Shown here piece by piece: positions 1-6,798 of a DNA stretch of 17,731 nucleotides. The stretch is from contig CAIRTT010000616.1 of NCBI GenBank assembly GCA_903881535.1, positions 1 to 17,731 of the forward strand, given 5' to 3'. A model generated the notes under the pieces. That model did no database searches, was not told the origin of the DNA, and saw only the letters and a program-made list of their open reading frames with translations. Source of the stretch: an uncultured Armatimonadota bacterium. Lineage in GTDB: Bacteria; Armatimonadota; Armatimonadia; Armatimonadales; Armatimonadaceae. Made by a program: the position numbers and the translations under genes. Within the stretch, counting starts at the first letter, position 1. Every line of letters starts with the position of its first letter.

Positions 1-220
1 GTGCATTTTGAATTTGAATCCCAGTCAACTCGATGATGACGATGGGGTCATCCTGTAGCGGAGACGCAGCTTGCGTGTCTGCTCCCACTGTGGCGGCAAA
101 TGTTGCCGCAGGGATAAAGGCAAGATCAGATTTAGATTCATGCCAAACAATGTCGGCCAAAATAGCCGCGACTGGAGCTTCCTTGATAGCAAGCTCCATC
201 GGTTTTGCCTGATTACGCAT
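1..220 (-). CDS. 5'-nucleotidase C-terminal-domain-like protein (5' part only, runs off left edge)
   Basis: A minus-strand frame starts at an ATG at 220 and stays open for 73 codons to the window edge. Its start overlaps the last 8 nt of prfB (ATGCGTAA contains both the ATG and the prfB TAA), so translation is probably coupled to prfB. The visible part reads like the 5'-nucleotidase C-terminal domain: an N-terminal helix, then SDLAFIPAATFAA (about residues 31-43), where the family has an 'AD-a-hhN-ggxR' strand. It ends with DDPIVIIELTGIQIQ (about 57-71), matching the conserved 'hhhhELTGxQl' strand. The family hydrolyses nucleotide or sugar phosphates in the periplasm, but the metallophosphatase domain is not visible, and no signal peptide is seen at this start. 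It could be a stand-alone C-terminal domain or an unrelated protein with a similar strand pattern. The CDS itself is well supported; the family call is moderate. Confidence 0.6.
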   Translation of the reverse strand, partial: MRNQAKPMELAIKEAPVAAILADIVWHESKSDLAFIPAATFAATVGADTQAASPLQDDPIVIIELTGIQIQNA

Positions 221-1356
221 CCATGTCATCATTGGAATCATCCCCACTGGTGCCCTTTCCGGCAATATAGCGCAGATAGGCGGTCATGAACGGCTCTAAG
301 TAACCATCCATTACCTTTTGGACGTCTCCAACACTCGCTTTTGTTCGAACATCCTTGACCAATGTATAGGGTTGGAATACATATGAGCGAATTTGTGAAC
401 CCCATTCGATGTTGAGTTGGGTTCCACGAATCGCCGCGAGCTTGGCTTCTTCCTGACGTGCTTTCACTTCAGCAAGCTTGCCTCGAAGCATATGCATTGC
501 AAGTTCTTTGTTTTGCAGCTGGGAGCGTTCATTCTGACACTGCACAACAAGTCCGGTCGGAATGTGGGTGATGCGTACGGCTGAGCTCGTTTTGTTGACG
601 TGCTGCCCACCCGCGCCGCTAGCGCGGTAGGTATCAAGCCGGATGTCCTCAGCGCGGATTTCGATTTCGTTGTCTGACTCAACCTGAGGCATCACTTCGA
701 CCGCAGCAAAGCTGGTTTGGCGTTTGCCATTGGCATTGAATGGGCTAATACGCACAAGCCGATGAACTCCATGTTCGGACTTCAGAAAGCCGTATGCATT
801 CCGTCCGGAAATGAAGACGGTTGCGAACGAAAGGCCTGCCACTTCACCTGGCAGTTCTTCATGTATCTCGGCTTTAAATCCATTATCTTCTGCCCAGCGA
901 ACATACATCCGCAGGAGCATTGCAGCCCAGTCACAAGCTTCGGTGCCACCGGCACCCGGCTTGACTTCAAGGATGGCATCCACAGAATCATAGGTGCCCG
1001 CAAGCAATGTCTTCACTTCGAGTGAGTCGAGTCCAGCTCCGATATCCTGAATGGCCTTGACCACTTCCGTCTCGTAGCTGTCAGGGTTGTCATCCTCCTG
1101 AGCAAGCTCATAGAGGACTTGAACATCATCTACACTGGAACGGAGAATATTGAATGGTTCGAGATCTGCTTTAGCGCCTGAGAGGCGCTGCATAAGTTTT
1201 TGCGCTGCAGTAGGGTCATCCCAGAGCGTTGGCTCAGATGATTGTAGCTCGAGCGCTGCTAGTTCTTGACGACGCTTCGGAAGGTCAAAGATGCCTCCCG
1301 AGTTCATCAAGACGATTGCTTAGGGCTTCGATGTCGCGAAAATGGTCGGCGAGCAT
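213..1356 (-). CDS. prfB: Peptide chain release factor 2 (RF2), made by programmed +1 frameshift
   Basis: RF2 recognises UGA and UAA in the ribosomal A site and triggers peptide release. Translation starts at the ATG at 1356, reads 23 codons to an in-frame TGA (1285-1287), shifts +1 on CTT and continues to a TAA at 213. The product is 380 aa, the usual RF2 length. Family marks are the GGQ catalytic motif at about residues 249-251, inside the conserved block RASGAGGQHVNKT, and the SPF codon-recognition tripeptide at about 204-206, which marks RF2 rather than RF1. The peptide before the shift resembles other RF2 N-termini. A possible ribosome site AGGA lies 10 nt before the ATG. Known biology of the family: the UGA gives autoregulation, since low RF2 favours the shift. 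The gene follows a decayed inositol-oxygenase fragment and overlaps the next gene by 8 nt. A gene caller that ignores the shift would start it wrongly at about 1310. Confidence 0.96.
1284..1299 (-). promoter_or_regulatory. prfB programmed +1 frameshift site
   Basis: On the minus strand the sequence is GGGAGG CAT CTT TGA C. An internal Shine-Dalgarno-like GGGAGG sits three bases before the slippery CTT, followed by UGA and C. This is the same layout and spacing as the classic RF2 site (AGGGGG-UAU-CUU-UGA-C). The zero frame ends at the TGA; the +1 frame continues with Asp-Leu-Pro and encodes the rest of RF2. Confidence 0.95.
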
Positions 1357-1466
1357 AAAGTGAATGTCCTGACTATGAGTAGCGACGCCCAAGGAGGCGC
1401 CGCCCACGAAAAGTCTACCATGTACGGTGGTCTCACTAAAGTATCCGCAGGGTGAAGAACGAGGTT

Positions 1467-1559
1467 CTACCAACGTAACTCAGCAGGGAAAAACGCTGCA
1501 ATCAGCTTCTCGTAGTACGGCTCGAGCGCATCGACATCGGGTTTTGAGTCCGACGTGTA
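1467..1559 (-). pseudogene. Truncated 3' remnant of a second myo-inositol oxygenase gene
   Basis: This stretch aligns with the last ~93 bases of the complete inositol oxygenase gene at 1622-2491. By hand I count about 71 of 87 identical bases over 1467-1553 against 1622-1710. On the minus strand it still reads in frame and ends at its own TAG (1467-1469). The decoded peptide shares SD-KPDV, then ALxPYYEKLIA, then AFFPAELRW with the intact C-terminus (KPDVEALKPYYEELIA, EFFPAKIRW). An in-frame TGA lies at 1563-1565 and no convincing homology continues beyond about 1605, so only the last ~30 codons survive. Most amino-acid differences are conservative, so the copy probably diverged as a working gene before most of it was lost. 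It sits between prfB and the intact gene, in the same orientation as both. Confidence 0.8.
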
Positions 1560-1621
1560 ACATCAGATTCAATCGACCAGTCCCCACGAATTGCTATGCG
1601 GACTAAGATCTTACCTAAAGC

Positions 1622-2491
1622 TTACCAGCGGATTTTCGCAGGGAAAAACTCTGCAATCAGCTCCTCATAGTAAGGCTTGAGCGCTTCGACATCCGGTTTT
1701 GTGTCTGACTTCGAATAAAGGTCAAACTCATTAAACTTCAACACCCAGGGAAGCATTGCACGGTCGTGGTCATTCTCAAATTGTCTGTAAGCACCTTCAC
1801 GATGCCATGGATAAAACGAGTGGTAGCGAAGCATCGCCAAGCTTTCCTGCGGCAGATAGTCCTTGGTGACATGGTAGATGTACTCATCATGGCCCCATGA
1901 CAGATGCACGTTTTCGAAACCACAGCCACGCTCGTAGATGCCGAGGTCTGTTGCGTAAACAGGGTCATCGTGATCTGCATTTAGTGCAAGAAACTCACTA
2001 AACACCACGCGCTCGCTATGTTTGCAGCCAACGGCAAAGGTATCTCCAACAACTGCCCATTGCGGCTCACCCCATAAGCATAGGATTTTGCCAAGATCAT
2101 GGATAAGGCCTGTCAGGATAAACCAGCGTGGATGCCCTTCTTCACGAATCCGCTCCGACGTTTGCAAGAGGTGCTGAATCTGTGAAAGATCGGTGTCAGG
2201 GTCAGAATCATCAACCAGCTGGTTGAGATACTCCATGGCTTCCCATATGCCCATTTCCATACGGTTCAGACCAAGATATTCAGATTTCTTTGCCTTAACG
2301 AAGTCTAGCGTTTGGCCGATGTGGTTAACCCGGTAAAACTCTTTGACGCTTGGCCGGACTTCTGCCGTGTAATTCCGGAAAGCATCCTTTGTCTTATCCT
2401 GATCGGTGAACATACTCTCACCTGCGACTGGATAGCGCGCCTTCAAGTCGTCTTCCCATTCATCCAACGATTGCAATGGATTATCGCTCAT
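1622..2491 (-). CDS. myo-Inositol oxygenase (MIOX), bacterial
   Basis: MIOX is a cytosolic di-iron enzyme that cleaves myo-inositol with O2 to D-glucuronate. The 289-aa product is almost the length of the animal enzyme (about 285 aa). All six expected iron ligands are visible: H107 (QHLLQTSE), H131-D132 (LIHDLGK), H201 (SWGHDEYIY), H224 (YHSFYPWH) and D257 (FNEFDLYSK). The C-terminal PYYxxLIxxxxPxxxxW tail is also conserved. I chose the ATG at 2491 because AAGGAG lies 7 nt upstream; an in-frame ATG at 2527 has no such site. The gene is divergent from a small membrane-protein gene at 2567. A decayed copy of its 3' end lies just downstream. The family is well known in eukaryotes and patchy in bacteria, so horizontal acquisition is possible, but I see no obvious base-composition break. 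No glucuronate-pathway genes adjoin it. Confidence 0.95.
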   Translation of the reverse strand: MSDNPLQSLDEWEDDLKARYPVAGESMFTDQDKTKDAFRNYTAEVRPSVKEFYRVNHIGQTLDFVKAKKSEYLGLNRMEMGIWEAMEYLNQLVDDSDPDTDLSQIQHLLQTSERIREEGHPRWFILTGLIHDLGKILCLWGEPQWAVVGDTFAVGCKHSERVVFSEFLALNADHDDPVYATDLGIYERGCGFENVHLSWGHDEYIYHVTKDYLPQESLAMLRYHSFYPWHREGAYRQFENDHDRAMLPWVLKFNEFDLYSKSDTKPDVEALKPYYEELIAEFFPAKIRW

Positions 2492-2529
2492 GTGAGTTCT
2501 CCTTCGTGACAGCCGACGTTGCGGCATAG

Positions 2530-2557
2530 TTGACTACATCGGTAACAGTGGTACATT
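2530..2557 (+). promoter_or_regulatory. Sigma-70-like promoter for the small membrane-protein gene
   Basis: TTGACT (2530-2535) and TACATT (2552-2557) are separated by 16 nt. The predicted transcription start falls about 2564, within three or four bases of the ATG at 2567, so the mRNA would be leaderless or nearly so. No Shine-Dalgarno sequence precedes the ATG. Confidence 0.5.
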
Positions 2558-2566
2558 ATTGCCACG

Positions 2567-2770
2567 ATGCAGCAGCAGACAGCAACGGTAAAACGTAAGA
2601 AAAAGCCAAACCTGTGGGGTCTGGCTGGAATATTGTTTTGTCTAAATATTGCCGTCTATTACTTTATGTTTATCTGGCCCGCAAGCGCATCGGTAACTGG
2701 CCACGCGAAACCGCAGAATGCTGAAGCGCTTTCACATGCGAACGTTTCTGGCGTCAACAAGAAAAACTAG
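2567..2770 (+). CDS. Small single-pass membrane protein, unknown function
   Basis: A 67-aa protein that I do not recognise. The N-terminus is basic (KRKKK at about residues 9-13). One clear membrane segment follows (about 17-42, containing LAGILFCLNIAVYYFMFIW), then a polar tail of about 25 residues. By the positive-inside rule the N-terminus should be cytoplasmic and the tail periplasmic. It diverges from the inositol oxygenase gene and converges on mgsA. No Shine-Dalgarno site is seen, but a good promoter ends 9 nt before the ATG, which fits a leaderless start. The charge and hydrophobicity pattern and the promoter support a real gene; the function is open. Confidence 0.6.
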   Translation: MQQQTATVKRKKKPNLWGLAGILFCLNIAVYYFMFIWPASASVTGHAKPQNAEALSHANVSGVNKKN

Positions 2771-2816
2771 CACTCATTACGGTAGACGTCAGTGGCACAG
2801 CCGCCTTATGAAGTAC

Positions 2817-3212
2817 CTACCGTCCGTTGCCACCGAGTGCAGACAGCAACAGCTCCGCGGATGCAAGATTTGTCGCAAGCGGGACATTATGGACATCGCA
2901 GACTTTCATTAATGCCAAAATGTCCGGTTCATGAGGATGAGCCGTTAGGGGATCCCGGAGAAAGATGACTGCTGCAATGGAACCCTCGGCTACCATCGCA
3001 CCAATCTGCAAATCGCCACCGAGCGGCCCAGACAGACACCGATGGACGGTAAGTCCAAGCTGTTCTTCGAGAATGCCGCCGGTCGTGCTTGTTGCCACAA
3101 TTTGAAAACGGGACAGCACGTTAAGGTGCTGCCCCGCGAACTGGACCATTTGGTCCTTCCGACCATTATGGGCGACCAATGCAATACGATTAGGTTGCCC
3201 ACTTTGCATCAT
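2817..3212 (-). CDS. mgsA: Methylglyoxal synthase
   Basis: MgsA converts dihydroxyacetone phosphate to methylglyoxal and phosphate, a cytosolic bypass of lower glycolysis that relieves phosphate limitation or sugar-phosphate stress. The 131-aa sequence carries the family signature: IALVAH with H15 and K19, the TSTTG phosphate loop at about 41-45, SGPLGGDLQIGA at 61-72 including the catalytic Asp (D67), DPL at 87-89 and H94 in AHPHEPD. The length is a little short of E. coli MgsA (about 152 aa); the lost part is the variable C-terminus after the ATN strand. The start ATG overlaps the TGA of the upstream TMEM14-like gene (ATGATG), so translation is probably coupled and the gene is last in a metK - membrane protein - mgsA unit. 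A second ATG immediately follows the first and could be used instead. Confidence 0.93.
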   Translation of the reverse strand: MMQSGQPNRIALVAHNGRKDQMVQFAGQHLNVLSRFQIVATSTTGGILEEQLGLTVHRCLSGPLGGDLQIGAMVAEGSIAAVIFLRDPLTAHPHEPDILALMKVCDVHNVPLATNLASAELLLSALGGNGR

Positions 3213-3538
3213 GGCTGAGGTTTTAGTTGGTTAAACATGAGAACCGCGCTGACAATCACCGCGATTGCACTCAAGGAAACAACGCCTGCAGGCCAGATTG
3301 CCTGTGTCTTGATAAATCCTGGAAGCATCCTCGGCAGAGGTGCAATTGCTCCAATCAGAATCAATGCCAATCCAAGCTTTGGATTCTTAGCCATCACCAA
3401 TGCTCCAGCAATCGCAAAGACCCCTGTGCCCACGCCTGCGTACAGCGAGATTTTGGACTTGGCGACGGCTGAAGCCCCGCCTCCAATCACAATCAAGCCA
3501 TACAAGCCGGCGATGGCCTGCATTATCTGCGTATTCAT
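3209..3538 (-). CDS. TMEM14-like (UPF0136) small membrane protein
   Basis: A 109-aa, glycine- and alanine-rich protein with four hydrophobic segments (about residues 5-23, 30-50, 54-68 and 77-101). The pattern GLYGLIVIGGG...SKISLYAGVGTG, followed by a WPAG motif before the last helix, resembles the TMEM14/UPF0136 family. That family is found in mitochondria and in several bacteria; its biochemical role in bacteria is not settled. I start it at the ATG at 3538, which overlaps the metK stop as TAATG. An in-frame ATG further upstream (3574) would lie inside metK and is unlikely. Its position between metK and mgsA, overlapping both, indicates one mRNA. Family call from pattern only. Confidence 0.75.
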   Translation of the reverse strand: MNTQIMQAIAGLYGLIVIGGGASAVAKSKISLYAGVGTGVFAIAGALVMAKNPKLGLALILIGAIAPLPRMLPGFIKTQAIWPAGVVSLSAIAVIVSAVLMFNQLKPQP

Positions 3539-4686
3539 TATGCGAGTTGCTCCGCGAGGTCTGTATTTTCCCATGGGAAAGCAGCATGACCGAAGTGACC
3601 ATTGCGTGCGGTATCCCGGTAGATCGGGCGTCGGAGGTCAAGCATCTTGATGATGCCAGCCGGGGTCAGATCAACCGTTGCATTAAGCTTTGCAGCAATA
3701 TCCAAGTCGGTCAATCCCTTTGCAGCCGTGCCCCAGGTGTCGACACGCACCGAAACCGGTTGCGCAACACCAATGGCATATGCAAGCTGAATTTCACACC
3801 GGGATGCAAGTCCAGCCTTTACGACATTCTTTGCCAGGTAGCGCGCAGCGTAAGCCGCGGAACGGTCAACCTTTGTCGGATCTTTACCTGAGAATGCACC
3901 GCCGCCATGGCGCGCATAGCCGCCGTAGGTATCGACAATGATCTTGCGTCCGGTGAGTCCAGTATCTCCGTGCGGGCCGCCGATTACGAAGAGGCCCGTC
4001 GGGTTGATATGGCGAACGATGTCGCCGGTAACCAGCTCTGCGACTTCTGCAAGCACAGGTGCGAAGAGGTGCTCTTCAACAATGGCTTTGACATCTTCGA
4101 GGGAGAGGTTCTCATCATGCTGTGTTGAGAACACAAGGGTGTCAATGTGGTGTGGCCGGCCAGCGGAATCGTAGGCCATTGTGACCTGACTCTTTGCATC
4201 TGGGCGGAAACCAAGTCCTGGATGTGCACGGCGAACTTCAGCCTGGCGTCGGGTCAGCCGGTGTGCAATCGCGATTGGCAGAGGCATGAGCTCAGGTGTC
4301 TCATCACAAGCATAACCAAACATCATGCCCTGATCGCCGGCTCCGCCGGTGTCAACACCCATCGCAATATGTGCACTCTGTGCGTGCACATAGTTACGCA
4401 CTTCCACATCGGCTGCGGAGAACATTAAGGCCTTGTCATCGTAGCCGATATCAGCTATCACAGCGCGTGCGATGCGATCGATCACATCCGAGTTCAACTC
4501 GGCTCCCGTTGTAACTTCACCCGCAACTACACAGAGGTTTGTTGTAACCAATGTTTCGCAGGCTACCCGGCTCATTGGGTCAGCTGATAGACAATGGTCA
4601 AGAACGGCATCACTTACCGCATCTGCAACCTTATCAGGATGCCCCTCACCTACGGATTCAGACGTAAACAACGAAAACTCTGCCAT
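3538..4686 (-). CDS. metK: S-adenosylmethionine synthetase
   Basis: MetK makes S-adenosylmethionine from methionine and ATP, the main methyl donor of the cell; the active enzyme is a cytosolic oligomer. The 382-aa product has the full family layout: GHPDK at residues 15-19 near the N-terminus, GGAGDQGMMFGYA at 114-126 (ATP-binding hexapeptide) and the glycine-rich GGGAFSGKDPTKVDRS at 261-276. I chose the ATG at 4686 because TAGGAG lies 6 nt before it. The ATG at 4692 directly abuts that Shine-Dalgarno and is therefore too close. The gene begins 30 nt after the end of the 671-aa secreted protein gene and overlaps the following TMEM14-like gene by one base. No SAM riboswitch-like leader fits in the 30-nt gap. 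Confidence 0.97.
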   Translation of the reverse strand: MAEFSLFTSESVGEGHPDKVADAVSDAVLDHCLSADPMSRVACETLVTTNLCVVAGEVTTGAELNSDVIDRIARAVIADIGYDDKALMFSAADVEVRNYVHAQSAHIAMGVDTGGAGDQGMMFGYACDETPELMPLPIAIAHRLTRRQAEVRRAHPGLGFRPDAKSQVTMAYDSAGRPHHIDTLVFSTQHDENLSLEDVKAIVEEHLFAPVLAEVAELVTGDIVRHINPTGLFVIGGPHGDTGLTGRKIIVDTYGGYARHGGGAFSGKDPTKVDRSAAYAARYLAKNVVKAGLASRCEIQLAYAIGVAQPVSVRVDTWGTAAKGLTDLDIAAKLNATVDLTPAGIIKMLDLRRPIYRDTARNGHFGHAAFPWENTDLAEQLA

Positions 4687-4716
4687 GCTCATCTCCTATA
4701 ACAGACATATCTTGGG

Positions 4717-6732
4717 TTAGCGGCTTGATCCCGGACCAAATACGGACATGTCGTTTTGCATATTCATCATACCGAACAACGGGCATGTGAAAACGTAACT
4801 ACTGAGCGCTAAATGTTGCGCTTGGAGCTGTAACTGAACACTGCCAACAAAGGGCGGGATGAGAATATGTAGCTCATCGCCAACCTGCATCGTAAAAACT
4901 GAGCTGTCGTTTATCGAAACTGCGGCATTCTTCCAGCGCTCGGATGTAACAAGCTTTAGCACGCGCAGGCGATTCGAACCGCTCGAAACGTCAATCGTAA
5001 CCGAATTCAGGGATGCATCAACAACATTTGTAACTCGCAGACCATCCGCAGACAGTAGCCCGATATCCGCCCCATAGCGAAGCCGGCTTGTAGAAAGCTG
5101 TCCAGTGTTGGAAACGTAGGCATCCAGCAACTTGTATGATGCCGAACCGGATAGCTGCGATGAAGGCATGTTAGCAACCGAAGCGGTTTGACCACCGGAT
5201 GCTATGTCAAATGTCCCATTTTCATCCAAGCGCTCTGGCAGCAACTTTGGTGACAACATTGATGTCTGCACTGCGAATCTTGCCAATGCATCGTGACTAT
5301 ATGCCGACCAACAGTGAGACATAAATGCAACCGCTGCATCGTCGATTTCACCCGGCGTCAACCCAGTTGGCGTGTTTTGAAGCGCAATCGAAAGCGCAGC
5401 AGCCACATCGCCTGCTTCACGCGCATTCATCGATTGAAAGCCATCATCCGCGCGGCCAACACATCCCCAAAGCCAGTCTGTGCGAACTTGGACCGCACCA
5501 ACCAAAGCTTTCAGGGAACCCTGGAGGTTTGCCTCACTTACCGCATCGCCAACATGGGTTACAAATGCATGGTCAACCAAGACGACACGTGCGAGCGCGA
5601 CAACATCATCCAGCTCGCGTTTTTGCTTCTCCAAACCGCTGCGCGGCAGCTGTAGGTGCACTCCGGTGATCGGCTCCGATGTATCAAGCATCGCAACCTT
5701 TGCACGTCGTACCCGATAGGTTCGAATCAGATTTGTGCGAACCGAACTCGGGAGGCGCTCAGCAGACTGCAGCCACGAATAGAGGCTCCAGACACTGACT
5801 GTGGGTGAAGTATTGGGCGGTGAAGAAACCAATCGTCCAGATGGAATCGCCATTCCCTCTCCGTACAGAACGGGCACGATTGGAGTTGGAATAGGAAGAC
5901 TAATCCGTGCTGTTTTTGCCGCGACATAGCTATAGGGCCCGTAGCGGGTGCGTATTTCAGTTCGTACCAACGGACCATTTACGCGGGCTGGAAACCCATC
6001 AAGCAAAGCTAACGCCAGCAGTGGCGAGATTGGGGCATAGGGCGTGTTCCACGTCTGTATCGTCGCGATCTCTGTTTCCGACTTTTCATTGGAAATGGCC
6101 TGGAGGACTGGAATAGGCGCATCCCCCCAATCAGAAACTGCCTTCCATGCAGCATTCAATGTTGCAACGGGGCGAAGCCCTGTCGGAGTCGTAAAAATAA
6201 CCTCTCCTAGAGGCGTAGGTGACTCAACGGTCAGACCATCCCCCGTAAACCAAGCCTTGGTCCCCGGACTTCGCGGTACTTTGATCAACAGTGGAACGGC
6301 TGGATAGCGGTCACCAGGAATGATAAGTAACCATCCCTGCTTTAGACGCGTTGGGTCCAGCCCGACGCGGGAAGACTTTCCGGCGCGGTTTGAGAACCTA
6401 AGGACAAGCTGTTTTCCAAAAGTGGCAGAGAATCCCGGATAAACCAATGTGTAGCGGATGATGCTTGGAGCGCCTGCTCCCCCACCTTCAACGGCTAGAA
6501 TTTTCTCAGTTGGGTTTATGGACCGAACGACAGCGGACAGTGGAGCTTTAGGATCTCCCCAACGGACATTGAGCTCAGGGTTGGTCCCGAGGAGCGTGAA
6601 GCCCCTCGGATGGACATTGGTTGTCAGCAGTCCATCTTCATGAAACCGACCAAAACGCCCATACGCCTGATCGGCAAGCGCCGGGTTTATCAGCTGCAGC
6701 GCGAGTAGCACCAAGAAAACAACTTTTTTCAC
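4717..6732 (-). CDS. Large secreted protein, unknown function
   Basis: I do not recognise this 671-aa protein. Read from the GTG at 6732 it opens with a textbook Sec signal peptide: two lysines, a hydrophobic stretch (VVFLVLLALQL) and an ALA cleavage site, with the mature protein starting at DQAYG (about residue 21). Two ATGs further upstream in frame (6765, 6780) would add a poor N-terminal extension, and no Shine-Dalgarno precedes any of the three. The GTG lies 9 nt after a TACAAT box, fitting a leaderless start. The N-terminal ~170 residues look beta-rich. The centre (about 320-520) looks helical. The last ~120 residues look like a beta-sandwich and end in a Ser/Gly-rich tail. This general layout occurs in polysaccharide-acting enzymes, but I see no catalytic signature and do not claim one. 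It diverges from the Ig-like/LptD-like pair at 6799-9524 and runs into metK with a 30-nt gap. Confidence 0.8.
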   Translation of the reverse strand: MKKVVFLVLLALQLINPALADQAYGRFGRFHEDGLLTTNVHPRGFTLLGTNPELNVRWGDPKAPLSAVVRSINPTEKILAVEGGGAGAPSIIRYTLVYPGFSATFGKQLVLRFSNRAGKSSRVGLDPTRLKQGWLLIIPGDRYPAVPLLIKVPRSPGTKAWFTGDGLTVESPTPLGEVIFTTPTGLRPVATLNAAWKAVSDWGDAPIPVLQAISNEKSETEIATIQTWNTPYAPISPLLALALLDGFPARVNGPLVRTEIRTRYGPYSYVAAKTARISLPIPTPIVPVLYGEGMAIPSGRLVSSPPNTSPTVSVWSLYSWLQSAERLPSSVRTNLIRTYRVRRAKVAMLDTSEPITGVHLQLPRSGLEKQKRELDDVVALARVVLVDHAFVTHVGDAVSEANLQGSLKALVGAVQVRTDWLWGCVGRADDGFQSMNAREAGDVAAALSIALQNTPTGLTPGEIDDAAVAFMSHCWSAYSHDALARFAVQTSMLSPKLLPERLDENGTFDIASGGQTASVANMPSSQLSGSASYKLLDAYVSNTGQLSTSRLRYGADIGLLSADGLRVTNVVDASLNSVTIDVSSGSNRLRVLKLVTSERWKNAAVSINDSSVFTMQVGDELHILIPPFVGSVQLQLQAQHLALSSYVFTCPLFGMMNMQNDMSVFGPGSSR

Positions 6733-6741
6733 GATAGGCGC

Positions 6742-6747
6742 ATTGTA
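6742..6747 (-). promoter_or_regulatory. -10 box (TACAAT) for the secreted-protein gene
   Basis: TACAAT on the minus strand, 9 nt before the GTG at 6732. No good -35 hexamer and no Shine-Dalgarno are seen. It shares a 66-bp divergent promoter region with the gene at 6799. Confidence 0.4.
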
Positions 6748-6784
6748 GGTTATCTGCAGGGCCATCGGTAAACGATGCACACGC

Positions 6785-6790
6785 TACACT
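6785..6790 (+). promoter_or_regulatory. -10 box (TACACT) for the Ig-like/LptD-like gene pair
   Basis: TACACT on the plus strand, 8 nt before the GTG at 6799. As with its divergent partner, no -35 or Shine-Dalgarno is evident; the mRNA would be nearly leaderless if this is the promoter. Confidence 0.3.
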
Positions 6791-6798
6791 ACGTAATT

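Noticed and set aside
1285..1473. A separate 62-aa minus-strand protein upstream of prfB
   Set aside because: Its last 23 codons are the zero-frame part of prfB ending at the frameshift TGA; the upstream codons overlap the inositol-oxygenase fragment and lack a start signal.
2779..2826. Inverted repeat ACGGTAG...CTACCGT between the small membrane gene and mgsA as a terminator
   Set aside because: The arms are 7 nt and about 30 nt apart, with no T-run on either strand; too weak to call.
3237..3891. Two overlapping plus-strand frames (137 and 163 codons) opposite the TMEM14-like gene and metK
   Set aside because: Antisense to recognised genes; Cys/Pro/Arg-rich translations typical of shadow frames.
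4687..4716. SAM riboswitch upstream of metK
   Set aside because: Only 30 nt separate metK from the preceding gene, far too short for any known SAM aptamer.
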